Part shown: piece by piece, positions 48,490 through 57,766 of the stretch
How positions within the stretch are numbered: position 1 is the first letter of the stretch
Layout of the letters: every line of letters begins with the position of its first letter
NCBI RefSeq assembly: GCF_014648635.1
Contig: NZ_BMRM01000009.1
Span: forward strand, 248,001 to 312,000
Length of the DNA: 64,000 nt
Direction: 5' to 3'
Source: Streptomyces cinerochromogenes
Lineage (GTDB): Bacteria; Actinomycetota; Actinomycetes; Streptomycetales; Streptomycetaceae
Made by a program: the position numbers and the translations under genes
The notes under the pieces: model-generated
Seen by the model: only the letters and a program-made list of their open reading frames with translations
Database searches by the model: none
Told to the model about the DNA's origin: nothing

Positions 48490-50466
48490 GTGTCAGACGT
48501 CCGTGTGATCATCCAACGCGATTCCGAGCGGGAAGAACGCGTGGTGACGACGGGCACTACGGCCGCCGACCTCTTCGCGGGCGAGCGCTCGATCATCGCC
48601 GCGCGCGTGGGCGGTGAGCTGAAGGACCTCACCTACGCACTGTCCGACGGCGACGAGGTCGAGGGCGTCGAGATCGCGTCCGAGGACGGCCTGAACATCC
48701 TGCGCCACTCCACCGCGCACGTCATGGCGCAGGCCGTGCAGGAGCTGTTCCCGGAGGCCAAGCTGGGCATCGGCCCGCCCGTCAAGGACGGCTTCTACTA
48801 CGACTTCGACGTCGAGAAGCCGTTCACGCCCGAGGATCTCAAGGCCATCGAGAAGAAGATGCAGGAGATCCAGAAGCGCGGGCAGAAGTTCGCCCGCCGC
48901 GTGGTCACCGACGAGGCGGCCCGCGAGGAGCTCGCGGACGAGCCGTACAAGCTGGAGCTGATCGGCCTCAAGGGCTCCGCGTCGCACGACGACGGCGCGG
49001 ACGTCGAGGTCGGCGCCGGCGAGCTGACGATCTACGACAACCTCGACGCCAAGACCGGCGAGCTGTGCTGGAAGGACCTGTGCCGCGGTCCGCACCTGCC
49101 CTCCACCCGGCTGATCCCGGCGTTCAAGCTGATGCGCAACGCGGCCGCCTACTGGCGCGGCAGCGAGAAGAACCCGATGCTCCAGCGCATCTACGGCACC
49201 GCCTGGCCGTCGAAGGACGAGCTGAAGGCGTACCTGGACTTCCTCGCCGAGGCCGAGAAGCGCGACCACCGCAAACTCGGCAGCGAGCTGGACCTCTTCT
49301 CGATCCCCGAGCAGATCGGCTCCGGCCTGGCCGTCTTCCACCCCAAGGGCGGCATCGTCCGCCGGGTCATGGAGGACTACTCGCGGCGCCGCCACGAGGA
49401 AGAGGGCTATGAGTTCGTCTACACCCCGCACGCGACGAAGGGGAAGCTCTTCGAGACGTCCGGACACCTGGACTGGTACGCCGAGGGCATGTACCCGCCC
49501 ATGCAGCTCGACGAGGGCGTGGACTACTACCTCAAGCCCATGAACTGCCCGATGCACAACCTGATCTTCGACGCGCGCGGCCGGTCGTACCGCGAACTGC
49601 CGCTGCGCCTCTTCGAGTTCGGGACCGTCTACCGGTACGAGAAGTCGGGCGTCGTGCACGGTCTGACCCGTGCGCGGGGCTTCACGCAGGACGACGCGCA
49701 CATCTACTGCACCCGTGAGCAGATGTCCGAGGAACTGGACAAGACGCTCACCTTCGTCCTGGGCCTGCTGCGGGACTACGGTCTGACCGACTTCTACCTG
49801 GAGCTGTCGACCAAGGACCCGGAGAAGTTCGTCGGCTCCGACGAGGTCTGGGAGGAGGCGACCGAGACGCTGCGCCAGGTCGCCGAGAAGCAGGGCCTGC
49901 CCCTCGTGCCCGACCCGGGCGGCGCCGCCTTCTACGGTCCGAAGATCTCCGTCCAGGCCAAGGACGCGATCGGCCGGACCTGGCAGATGTCGACCATCCA
50001 GCTCGACTTCAACCTGCCCGAGCGGTTCAACCTGGAGTACACGGGCCCGGACGGTTCCAAGCAGCGCCCGGTCATGATCCACCGCGCGCTGTTCGGTTCC
50101 ATCGAGCGGTTCTTCGCCGTCCTGCTGGAGCACTACGCGGGCGCCTTCCCGGCGTGGCTGGCCCCCGTCCAGGCGCTCGGCATCCCGATCGGCGACGCGC
50201 ACGTGGAGTACCTGGAGAAGTTCGCGGCGGCGGCCCGGAAGAAGGGCCTGCGCGTCGAGGTGGACTCCTCCTCGGACCGGATGCAGAAGAAAATCCGCAA
50301 CGCCCAGAAGCAGAAGGTGCCCTTCATGGTCATCGCGGGCGACGAGGACATGTCGAACGGCTCGGTGTCGTTCCGCTACCGCGACGGCTCGCAGGAGAAC
50401 GGCATCCCCTTCGACGAGGCCATCGCCAAGATCGCGCAGGTCGTGGAGGAGCGGACCCAGGTCTGA
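48490..50466 (+). CDS. thrS: Threonyl-tRNA synthetase
   Basis: ThrRS charges tRNA-Thr. The 658-residue product has the N-terminal TGS domain (residues 1-65), the editing domain with HSTAHVMAQAV, and the class II catalytic core with KPMNCPMHNLIFDARGRSY, RARGFTQDDAHIYCT and the C-terminal anticodon-binding part (IRNAQKQKVPFMVIAGDEDM). GTG 48490 has AGGAG about six bases upstream. There is no T-box. In Mycobacterium the same gene also leads into the PIM and ruv region. Confidence 0.97.
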   Translation: MSDVRVIIQRDSEREERVVTTGTTAADLFAGERSIIAARVGGELKDLTYALSDGDEVEGVEIASEDGLNILRHSTAHVMAQAVQELFPEAKLGIGPPVKDGFYYDFDVEKPFTPEDLKAIEKKMQEIQKRGQKFARRVVTDEAAREELADEPYKLELIGLKGSASHDDGADVEVGAGELTIYDNLDAKTGELCWKDLCRGPHLPSTRLIPAFKLMRNAAAYWRGSEKNPMLQRIYGTAWPSKDELKAYLDFLAEAEKRDHRKLGSELDLFSIPEQIGSGLAVFHPKGGIVRRVMEDYSRRRHEEEGYEFVYTPHATKGKLFETSGHLDWYAEGMYPPMQLDEGVDYYLKPMNCPMHNLIFDARGRSYRELPLRLFEFGTVYRYEKSGVVHGLTRARGFTQDDAHIYCTREQMSEELDKTLTFVLGLLRDYGLTDFYLELSTKDPEKFVGSDEVWEEATETLRQVAEKQGLPLVPDPGGAAFYGPKISVQAKDAIGRTWQMSTIQLDFNLPERFNLEYTGPDGSKQRPVMIHRALFGSIERFFAVLLEHYAGAFPAWLAPVQALGIPIGDAHVEYLEKFAAAARKKGLRVEVDSSSDRMQKKIRNAQKQKVPFMVIAGDEDMSNGSVSFRYRDGSQENGIPFDEAIAKIAQVVEERTQV

Positions 50467-50489
50467 ACCGTCCGCACCGCCTGAACCGC

Positions 50490-50523
50490 GAAGGCCCCCG
50501 GGATCACTGTCCCGGGGGCCTTC
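50490..50523. terminator. Shared terminator between thrS and the K+ channel gene
   Basis: GAAGGCCCCCGGGA (50490-50503) pairs perfectly with TCCCGGGGGCCTTC (50510-50523). The loop contains the stop codon of the reversed channel gene (complement of 50504-50506). Confidence 0.88.
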
Positions 50524-51169
50524 CCCCGTTCTCGTCCTCCTCCCGCGAGAACCGCCGCAGCATCAGCGACGAGAACGACCCCGTCACCGCGCCCAGCAGG
50601 GCCAGGCCGCAGACCATGAGGCCGACGGCGAGGGTGCGGCCCCCGGGGGTGACCGGGGTGACGTCGCCGTAGCCGACGGTCGCCAGGGTGGAGCAGGCCC
50701 ACCACACCGAGTCGCCGAAGGTGCGGATCGTGGCGTGCGGGGCCCCGCGTTCCTGCTGGTACACCGCGAGCGCGCTCGAGAAGCCCAGCAGCACCGCGGA
50801 CAGGCCGGCGTAGAGCATCACGCGCGCGTACAGGCTGAGGCGGGGCCGGCCGCGCCGCCGCAGGACCACGTCGTAGAGCCGCACGATGCGCAGCGGCCAC
50901 AGCAGGGGCAGCAGCATGACCACGGTGTCCAGCCAGTGGCGGGTGACGAAGCCGGGTCCGCGGCCGCTGAGCCGCCAGTGCACCGCGTAGTCGACGACGA
51001 AGACAGCCCAGGCGGCACCGGTGACGGCCCGCAGGACGTCGTGTACGAGCGGGGGCAGGCCCGGCGCCAGCACGTGCGTCGCGTAGCAGCCGAGGTAGAG
51101 CAGCGACGCGATGCCGAGGGGCAGCGCGGCGCGCCCCTCCCAGCGCTGGGTGCGGCTGTCGGCGTCCAT
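50504..51169 (-). CDS. Two-pore-type potassium channel family protein
   Basis: This 221-residue membrane protein ends in an Ion_trans_2 pore module: selectivity filter ACSTLATVGYGDVTPVT (TVGYGD), preceded by a pore helix and followed by GRTLAVGLMVCGLALLGAVTGSF. Four more hydrophobic segments lie before it, as in voltage-gated-like six-helix channels, but without a clear Arg-rich S4. It probably conducts K+. ATG 51169 has a perfect palindrome GGCCAAGCTTGGCC right upstream and no good Shine-Dalgarno site. The last codons lie inside the shared terminator. Confidence 0.88.
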   Translation of the reverse strand: MDADSRTQRWEGRAALPLGIASLLYLGCYATHVLAPGLPPLVHDVLRAVTGAAWAVFVVDYAVHWRLSGRGPGFVTRHWLDTVVMLLPLLWPLRIVRLYDVVLRRRGRPRLSLYARVMLYAGLSAVLLGFSSALAVYQQERGAPHATIRTFGDSVWWACSTLATVGYGDVTPVTPGGRTLAVGLMVCGLALLGAVTGSFSSLMLRRFSREEDENGGRPPGQ

Positions 51170-51170
51170 C

Positions 51171-51184
51171 GGCCAAGCTTGGCC
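51171..51184. promoter_or_regulatory. Perfect 14-base palindrome at the channel gene start
   Basis: GGCCAAGCTTGGCC lies immediately upstream of the channel start codon (51169). It could be an operator or could fold in the mRNA over the start. Confidence 0.4.
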
Positions 51185-51236
51185 GGAGAGCACCGACGGG
51201 CAGCCCCGGCGACACGCCGGGAAGGAGTGAAGCCAT

Positions 51237-51794
51237 ATGCTGCCTAGCATGACGAGTGAGCCGGAGCAGCAGATCGGAGTGGGGACGCAGGACGCGTTCC
51301 AGCGCCTGTGGACGCCCCACCGGATGGCGTACATCCAGGGCGAGAACAAGCCGACCGGCCCGGGGGCCGACGACGGCTGCCCGTTCTGCTCGATTCCGGC
51401 CAAGTCGGACGAGGACGGGCTGATCGTCCGGCGCGGTGAGCATGTGTACGCGGTGCTCAACCTGTACCCGTACAACGGCGGTCATCTGATGACCGTGCCG
51501 TACCGGCACGTGGCCGACTACACGGACCTGACCGGGCCGGAGACCGCCGAGCTGGGGGAGCTGACCAAGCAGGCGATGACAGCGCTGCGGACCGCGTCCG
51601 GGGCGCAGGGTTTCAACATCGGCATGAACCAGGGCGCGGTCGCGGGTGCCGGTATCGCGGCGCACCTGCACCAGCACATCGTGCCGCGCTGGGGTGGCGA
51701 CACGAACTTCATGCCGGTGGTGGGCCACACGCGGGTGCTGCCGCAGCTGCTCGCGGACACCCGGAAGATGCTGGCGGAGGCCTGGCCGGCATAG
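51237..51794 (+). CDS. HIT-family protein (Ap4A phosphorylase-like)
   Basis: This 185-residue protein has the histidine-triad motif HLHQHIVPRW near the end, and CPFCSIPAKSDEDGLIV at the start, which carries Cys residues of a zinc site. In Mycobacterium the neighbour of thrS and pgsA is Rv2613c, an Ap4A phosphorylase of the same family, so that reaction is the best guess. ATG 51237 has AAGGAG (51222-51227) nine bases upstream; ATG 51249 is in frame but has no such site. The two following genes are reversed. Confidence 0.9.
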   Translation: MLPSMTSEPEQQIGVGTQDAFQRLWTPHRMAYIQGENKPTGPGADDGCPFCSIPAKSDEDGLIVRRGEHVYAVLNLYPYNGGHLMTVPYRHVADYTDLTGPETAELGELTKQAMTALRTASGAQGFNIGMNQGAVAGAGIAAHLHQHIVPRWGGDTNFMPVVGHTRVLPQLLADTRKMLAEAWPA

Positions 51795-51827
51795 GCCTGC
51801 GGGTGCCCTCCGCCGAGGGCACCCCTC

Positions 51828-53474
51828 TCACGCGTCGTAGAGGTCGGCCTTCCTGGGGGTCGGGTCCTGGACGTTGCCGCTGAGGAACGCCGAGCGGGCG
51901 CCGAACTTCTCCGTGTTCACGCCGTTCTCCTCCAGGACCCTGATCGCGGCGGAGTGGACCACGCGCAGCACCGGCGTGGCCGCGCGGAGCGCGTCGTCGG
52001 CCATGAAGCGGTGGCGCCAGGGCTGGTCGGCCCAGGCGTGGCGCAGGCCGAACGGCTCGGGCAGGCCCAGGGAGCCGCCGAGCCAGTTCAGCAGCGGCGG
52101 GTACCAGGTCAGCGGGGCGCGCACGGCGAGTCGTACGACCTCGTCGGTGTTGACCAGGGGCAGCTTGATCGTGCGGTTCTCCCAGGGTTTGAAGGACTTG
52201 GCGACCTCCTTGGTCGGCGCCTCCGGCTTGCTGGTGAACAGCGAGTTCACCGGGCCCAGCGCGTGTCCGGTGACCTCGATGCGCAGGGTCTCGTGGAGCA
52301 CGGTGACGGTGATCAGCATGGTGATGACCAGCTGTCCGTCCCAGAGGGTCCACTGCACGCCCAGGTAGTGCCGGTCGCCGCTGCCGAACTGCTGCTTGTT
52401 GCAGATCTCCTGTATGGCGTGCGGTTTGACCTGGAAGGCCTCGACATCGGTGCCCTCGGGCCGGGAGACCGCCGTGGCCTTCTCGCCGATCGGGGTGACG
52501 ATCCAGTGCCGTATCGACGGCTTGGGGAAGCCGCCGGTGTTGAGCGGGCCGCGCTCCAGGAGGGTGAGCTGGTCGTGGATCGCGCGTACGACGTCCCAGC
52601 TGCGGAAGGGGTGGATCTCCCGGCCGGGGTCGGCGGAGACGAGGTCCTCGGCGAGCTGCCAGGCACCCCAGCGGGTGCCCATGCCGAGTATGCCCTTGGG
52701 GCCGGCGTAGAAGACGGAGTTCGACTGCTGCTCGGCGCTCAGCCGGGCCAGGGACTGGCGCAGCGCCTCGGCGGCGGTCTGGTTGGGGCCGCGCGGGACG
52801 GCCTCCGGGACCTTGGCGCCGACGCTGGTGCCGGAGAGCAGGCCGTCCCAGCGGGCTCGGAGGTCCTTGGCGGTGCGTTCGCAGATCTGCTTGGCCCAGT
52901 ACCAGCCGAGGACGGGGACGACGACGGCCGCGCGGGCGTACCACGCCCAGAAGCCGGTGAACGGCATCTTGATCAGGAACAGCGCGGCGAGCAGGCCGAC
53001 GCCCAGGAGGAGCGCGGTGGCCAGGGTGCCGGCCCGTTTGTCGTCGCGTCTGGCGACGAGGGTGCGCAGCTGGAAGACGAGCAGCCAGCCGAGCATCCCG
53101 GGCAGGAAGAGCAGGCCGCAGACGACGGTGATGGCGGTCAGCCGGTTGTCGCGCTCACGGCGGATGTTGTTGGCGGCCAGGGCGTGCTCGACGACGAACT
53201 GCGGTTCGGAACCGAAGGACTGGATGAGCGGTTTGCGGCCGGGGGCGAGCATCCGGTCGACGAGGGCGCGGGAGAACGCCTCGCCGAGATTGGGCCGGAA
53301 CAGTTTCATCCGGCCGGCCTTGACGGTCGACTGGTGCCATTCGTTGTCGGCCTTCTTGATCTCCTCGATCGGGCTGTCCCGGTACGCCGCGGAGGCCAGC
53401 GCGGAGGTCGCCGCCTGCCCCTCGTCGCCCGAGACGGGTACCTGGGGCCCGTCCCACTCCGTTCCAAACGACAT
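51828..53474 (-). CDS. Membrane protein of unknown function
   Basis: This 548-residue protein has a soluble N-terminal part with FRPNLGEAFSRALVDRMLAPGRKPLIQS, two or three helices at about residues 110-190 (LTAITVVCGLLFLPGMLGWLLVF, GTLATALLLGVGLLAALFLI, WYARAAVVVPVLGWYW), and a long soluble C-terminal part. No catalytic motif is visible. I chose ATG 53474 (MSFGTEWDG); it has GGGGCGGGA upstream. It corresponds by position to a conserved Streptomyces hypothetical gene. It sits, reversed, between the HIT gene and pgsA. Confidence 0.83.
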   Translation of the reverse strand: MSFGTEWDGPQVPVSGDEGQAATSALASAAYRDSPIEEIKKADNEWHQSTVKAGRMKLFRPNLGEAFSRALVDRMLAPGRKPLIQSFGSEPQFVVEHALAANNIRRERDNRLTAITVVCGLLFLPGMLGWLLVFQLRTLVARRDDKRAGTLATALLLGVGLLAALFLIKMPFTGFWAWYARAAVVVPVLGWYWAKQICERTAKDLRARWDGLLSGTSVGAKVPEAVPRGPNQTAAEALRQSLARLSAEQQSNSVFYAGPKGILGMGTRWGAWQLAEDLVSADPGREIHPFRSWDVVRAIHDQLTLLERGPLNTGGFPKPSIRHWIVTPIGEKATAVSRPEGTDVEAFQVKPHAIQEICNKQQFGSGDRHYLGVQWTLWDGQLVITMLITVTVLHETLRIEVTGHALGPVNSLFTSKPEAPTKEVAKSFKPWENRTIKLPLVNTDEVVRLAVRAPLTWYPPLLNWLGGSLGLPEPFGLRHAWADQPWRHRFMADDALRAATPVLRVVHSAAIRVLEENGVNTEKFGARSAFLSGNVQDPTPRKADLYDA

Positions 53475-53687
53475 TCCCGCCCCCATCGCCGCCGGTGCCG
53501 TTCCTGCGGCCTTCCCGACTTCCCTGCTGCGCACACCTGTTGGACCGGTCGCCGTGCCGGTACCGGCCGGTTCGCCCGTCGGCGGCGGCACGACATGATC
53601 CGGTGATCAGCGTATCCGCCGGCACGGACAACGCGTGGGCGGACGACCGAAGCCGCCCGCCTGTGCGCCGAGTTGTGCGCCGGCGCG

Positions 53688-55889
53688 CTACGCGTCGTCC
53701 CCGGCCTGTTCGCGGAGGCGTTCGGCGATCTGCGGCGGCATCGGCTCGTGCCGGGCGTAACTCCGGTCGAAGCGGGCGGTGCCGTGCGAGAGCGAGCGCA
53801 GGTCGACGGCGTACCGGCCGATCTCGAACTCGGGTACCTCGGCGCGGATCAGGGTCCGTCCGGTGCCGACCTGTTCGGTGCCCAGCAGCCGGCCGCGGCG
53901 GCTGGAGAGGTCGCTCATCACGGGGCCCACGTAGTCGTCACCGACCAGCACGGTCACCTCGGCGACCGGCTCCAGCAGATGGATCCTCGCGTCCGCCGCG
54001 GCCTCGCGCAGGGCGAGGGCGCCCGCGGTCTGGAAGGCGGCGTCGGAGGAGTCCACCGAGTGGGCCTTGCCGTCCAGCAGCGTGATCCGGACGTCGACCA
54101 GGGGGTAGCCGGCGGCGACGCCCTTGGCGGCCTGGGCGCGCACGCCCTTCTCGACGGACGGGATGAACTGGCGGGGCACCGCGCCGCCGACCACCTTGTC
54201 CACGAACTCGATGCCGGAGCCGCCGGGCAGCGGTTCGACCTCGATCTCGCAGATGGCGTACTGGCCGTGGCCGCCGGACTGCTTGACGTGCCGGCCGCGC
54301 CCGGTGGCCCTGGTCGCGAACGTCTCCCTCAGGGAGACCTTGTGCGGGACGACGTCGACCTGGACGCCGTAGCGGCTGCGCAGCCGTTCCAGGGCGACGT
54401 CGGCGTGGGCCTCGCCCAGGCACCACAGGACGATCTGGTGGGTGTCCTGGTTCTGCTCCAGGCGCATGGTCGGGTCCTCGGCGACCAGCCGGGCCAGGCC
54501 CTGGGAGAGCTTGTCCTCGTCGGCCTTGCTGTGCGCGTGGATGGCGACCGGCAGCAGCGGGTCGGGCATCCGCCAGGGCTCCACCAGGAGCGGGTCGTCC
54601 TTGGCGGAGAGGGTGTCGCCGGTCTCGGCGCGGCCGAGTTTGGCCACGCAGACCAGGTCGCCGGCGACGGCGTGGGTGACCGGGCGCTGCTGTTTGCCGA
54701 AGGGCATGGACAGGGCGCCGACCTTCTCGTCGACGTCGTGGTCCTCGTGTCCGCGGTCGGCGAGGCCGTGCCCGGAGACGTGCACGGTCTGGTCGGGGCG
54801 GAGGGTGCCGGAGAAGACGCGGACCAGGGAGAGCCGGCCGACGTAGGGGTCGGAGGAGGTCTTGACGACCTCGGCGACCAGCGGACCGGCCGTGTCGCAG
54901 GGCTTCAGCTCGCGGGGCTCGCCGTCGATGCCGGTGACCCCGGGGAGCGGGTGCTCGAAGGGCGTGGGGAAGCCACGCGTGACCAGTTCCAGCAGTTCGA
55001 CCGTGCCGAGGCCCTGCCGGGCGCCCTCGGCGGCCGGGGCGGCGGCCAGCACGGGGAAGAAGGACCCGCGTGCCACGGCCCGTTCCAGGTCCTCGATCAG
55101 CGTCTTGACCTCGACCTGCTCGCCGCCGAGGTAGCGGTCCATGAGGGTCTCGTCCTCGCTCTCGGCGATGATGCCCTCGATGAGCCGGTTGCGGGCCTCC
55201 TCGATGTCCGGCAGCTGGTCCTCACCGGGTTCGGACTCCTTGCGCTCTCCGGTCGCGTAGTCGAACAGCTTCTGCGACAGCAGTCCGACCAGCCCGGTCA
55301 CGGGCGCGTGCCCGTCGGGCCCCTCGGGTCCGCGCAGCGGCAGGTAGAGGGGCAGGACGGCGTCGGGGTCGTCGCCCCCGAAGGCCTCCGCGCAGGTCCG
55401 GGTCATCTCCTCGAAGTCGGCGCGCGCGGCCTCCAGGTGGGTGACGACGATCGCGCGGGGCATGCCGACGGCCGCGCACTCCTCCCACACCATGCGGGTG
55501 GAGCCGTCGACCCCGTCCGAGGCCGAGACGACGAACAGGGCCGCGTCGGCGGCGCGCAGACCGGCCCGCAGCTCCCCGACGAAGTCGGCGTAGCCGGGGG
55601 TGTCCAGCAGGTTGATCTTGATGCCGTCCCATTCGACCGGCACGAGGGAGAGCTGTACGGAGCGCTGCTGCCGGTGCTCGATGTCGTCGTAGTCGGAGAC
55701 GGTGGCGCCGTCCTCGACGCGGCCCGCCCGGTTCACGGCCCCCGCGGTCAGCGCGAGGGCTTCCACGAGGGTGGTCTTCCCCGATCCGGAGTGGCCGACC
55801 AGCACCACATTCCGTACGGACGCGGGTTGGTCGGCCGCCAGAGCCCTGCCGGCGGCCCCGGGGTGGTGTGTCTGTGCCTTGTCGCCCAT
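53688..55889 (-). CDS. Elongation factor G-like GTPase (EF-G2 type)
   Basis: This 733-residue protein has the EF-G domain order: G domain with VLVGHSGSGKTTLVEAL (P-loop) and LLDTPGYADFVGELRAG (G3), then domain II, III, IV and V. It is the EF-G-like protein found besides the real EF-G in many actinobacteria. The G4 motif NKxD, which recognises guanine, reads THLE in IVVTHLEAARADFEE, so nucleotide specificity may be altered. The switch I region is also shortened. ATG 55889 has GGGAGG upstream; the frame above is not conserved. Its role in translation is unclear. Confidence 0.92.
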   Translation of the reverse strand: MGDKAQTHHPGAAGRALAADQPASVRNVVLVGHSGSGKTTLVEALALTAGAVNRAGRVEDGATVSDYDDIEHRQQRSVQLSLVPVEWDGIKINLLDTPGYADFVGELRAGLRAADAALFVVSASDGVDGSTRMVWEECAAVGMPRAIVVTHLEAARADFEEMTRTCAEAFGGDDPDAVLPLYLPLRGPEGPDGHAPVTGLVGLLSQKLFDYATGERKESEPGEDQLPDIEEARNRLIEGIIAESEDETLMDRYLGGEQVEVKTLIEDLERAVARGSFFPVLAAAPAAEGARQGLGTVELLELVTRGFPTPFEHPLPGVTGIDGEPRELKPCDTAGPLVAEVVKTSSDPYVGRLSLVRVFSGTLRPDQTVHVSGHGLADRGHEDHDVDEKVGALSMPFGKQQRPVTHAVAGDLVCVAKLGRAETGDTLSAKDDPLLVEPWRMPDPLLPVAIHAHSKADEDKLSQGLARLVAEDPTMRLEQNQDTHQIVLWCLGEAHADVALERLRSRYGVQVDVVPHKVSLRETFATRATGRGRHVKQSGGHGQYAICEIEVEPLPGGSGIEFVDKVVGGAVPRQFIPSVEKGVRAQAAKGVAAGYPLVDVRITLLDGKAHSVDSSDAAFQTAGALALREAAADARIHLLEPVAEVTVLVGDDYVGPVMSDLSSRRGRLLGTEQVGTGRTLIRAEVPEFEIGRYAVDLRSLSHGTARFDRSYARHEPMPPQIAERLREQAGDDA

Positions 55890-56195
55890 GATCCTGCCTC
55901 CCGTGCACGGTGAGGTCACTGTGGGCGCGGACACGCGGGACCCGCGTGCTCGAGGCGGCTCCGGCGACGCCCGCGGTTATTCGAGCTTTCCACTCCCGTC
56001 ACGCGGCGTCCATACGAAGGACTACGAAGGGTGCGCACGCGCCGCCGTTCCCGTCACGCACGCCCCGCGCGCGGGGCCGGGCGCCGCCTCCCGGCGCGGC
56101 TGCGGGTGCCCGCCAGCCACGCACGCGCGCGCGTGGCTACGATGGGCCAGCCGGAGGCCACCAGGGCCGCGGCGACACCGACCGTCGGGAAGGCC

Positions 56196-56861
56196 ATGCT
56201 GAACAAGTACGCGCGTGCATTCTTCACGCGTGTCCTCACACCGTTCGCCGCGTTTCTCATCCGCCGGGGCGTGAGCCCCGACACGGTCACGCTCATCGGC
56301 ACGGCCGGTGTGGTCGCGGGAGCGCTGGTCTTCTACCCCCGGGGCGAGTTCTTCTGGGGCACGGTCGTGATCACCCTGTTCGTCTTCTCCGACCTGGTCG
56401 ACGGCAACATGGCCCGCCAGCTGGGCCGCTCCAGCCGCTGGGGCGCCTTCCTGGACTCCACCCTGGACCGGGTCGCCGACGGCGCGATCTTCGGCGGCTT
56501 CGCGCTCTGGTACGCGGGACGGGGCGACGACAACGTGCTGTGCGCGGTGTCGATCTTCTGCCTGGCCAGCGGCCAGGTGGTGTCGTACACCAAGGCGCGC
56601 GGCGAGTCGATCGGGCTGCCGGTCGCCGTCAACGGGCTCGTCGAGCGTGCCGAACGGCTGGTCATCTCGCTGGTCGCGGCCGGTTTCGCGGGCCTGCACA
56701 CGTTCGGTGTCCCGGGCATCCAGTGGCTGCTGCCGATCGCGCTGTGGATCGTCGCCGTGGGCAGCCTGGTCACGCTCGTCCAGCGGGTCGTCACCGTCCG
56801 CCGCGAGTCCGCCGAGGCGGAGGCGGCGGCGCGGGCCGGCGCGAGCGAGGCGGCACAGTGA
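56196..56861 (+). CDS. pgsA: Phosphatidylinositol phosphate synthase (CDP-alcohol phosphatidyltransferase)
   Basis: This integral membrane enzyme condenses CDP-diacylglycerol with inositol 1-phosphate to make phosphatidylinositol phosphate, the base of PIMs. The family motif D-x2-D-G-x2-A-R...G...D...D is seen as DLVDGNMARQLGRSSRWGAFLDSTLDRVADG at about residue 68. Five or six helices follow. I chose ATG 56196 (MLNKYARAFF, GGGAAGG just upstream); an ATG at 56142 is in frame and would add 18 residues. The stop overlaps the next gene (GTGA). It heads a pgsA-acyltransferase-pimA operon as in Mycobacterium. Confidence 0.9.
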   Translation: MLNKYARAFFTRVLTPFAAFLIRRGVSPDTVTLIGTAGVVAGALVFYPRGEFFWGTVVITLFVFSDLVDGNMARQLGRSSRWGAFLDSTLDRVADGAIFGGFALWYAGRGDDNVLCAVSIFCLASGQVVSYTKARGESIGLPVAVNGLVERAERLVISLVAAGFAGLHTFGVPGIQWLLPIALWIVAVGSLVTLVQRVVTVRRESAEAEAAARAGASEAAQ

Positions 56862-57766
56862 GCGCCTCCGACCGGCTCACCGACGCCCTGTACGGCGTCG
56901 GCTGGAGCACCGTCAAGAAGCTGCCCGAACCGGTCGCGGTGCGCCTCGGCCGGACCATCGCCGACCTCGCCTGGAAGCAGCGCGGCAAGGGCGTGCAGCG
57001 CCTGGAGGCCAACTACGCGCGCGTGGTGCCCGATGCCACTCCCGAGCGGCTCGCCGAGCTGTCCCGCGCGGGGATGCGCTCCTACCTGCGCTACTGGATG
57101 GAGTCCTTCCGGCTGCCGGCCTGGAGCGCCGAGCGCGTGCGGACGGGCTTCGACCCGAAGGACGTCCACCACCTGACCGACGGACTCGCCTCCGGCCGGG
57201 GCGTGATCCTCGCGCTGCCGCACCTGGCCAACTGGGACCTGGCCGGCGCCTGGGTCACCACCGCGCTCCGGACGCCGTTCACGACGGTCGCCGAGCGCCT
57301 GAAACCGGAGACGCTGTACGACCGCTTCGTCGCCTACCGCGAGGGCCTCGGCATGGAGGTCCTGCCGCACAGCGGCGGCTCCGCCTTCGGCACCCTGGCC
57401 CGCAGGCTGCGCGACGGCGGCCTGGTCTGCCTCGTCGCCGACCGCGACCTGTCGGCCTCCGGCGTCGAGGTCGACTTCTTCGGCGAGACGGCCCGGATGC
57501 CCGCCGGCCCCGCGCTGCTCGCCCAGCAGACCGGAGCGCTGCTGCTGCCCGTCACCCTCTGGTACGACGACTCGCCGGTCATGAAGGGCCGGGTGCACCC
57601 GCCGGTCGACGTCCCCGAGTCAGGTACGCGGCCCGAGAAGACGTCCCTCATGACACAGGCCCTGGCCGACGCCTTCGCCTCCGGGATCGCCGAGCACCCG
57701 GAGGACTGGCACATGCTCCAGCGGCTGTGGCTCGCCGACCTCGACCCCGCGAAGGGACCCTCGTGA
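56858..57766 (+). CDS. Phosphatidylinositol mannoside acyltransferase
   Basis: This 302-residue protein is an LpxL/HtrB-type acyltransferase. The H-x4-D motif is in ALPHLANWDLAGAW, and other family residues lie in CLVADRDLSASGVEVDFFGE. In Mycobacterium the same position is held by PatA (Rv2611c), which adds an acyl chain to PIM. GTG 56858 overlaps the pgsA stop and its own stop overlaps the pimA start, so all three are tightly coupled. It acts at the inner face of the membrane. Confidence 0.9.
   Translation: MSASDRLTDALYGVGWSTVKKLPEPVAVRLGRTIADLAWKQRGKGVQRLEANYARVVPDATPERLAELSRAGMRSYLRYWMESFRLPAWSAERVRTGFDPKDVHHLTDGLASGRGVILALPHLANWDLAGAWVTTALRTPFTTVAERLKPETLYDRFVAYREGLGMEVLPHSGGSAFGTLARRLRDGGLVCLVADRDLSASGVEVDFFGETARMPAGPALLAQQTGALLLPVTLWYDDSPVMKGRVHPPVDVPESGTRPEKTSLMTQALADAFASGIAEHPEDWHMLQRLWLADLDPAKGPS

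Noticed and set aside
51709..52944. Long minus-strand frame ending inside the HIT gene
   Set aside because: Overlaps the membrane protein gene in another frame, is Arg/Pro-rich and lacks any domain.
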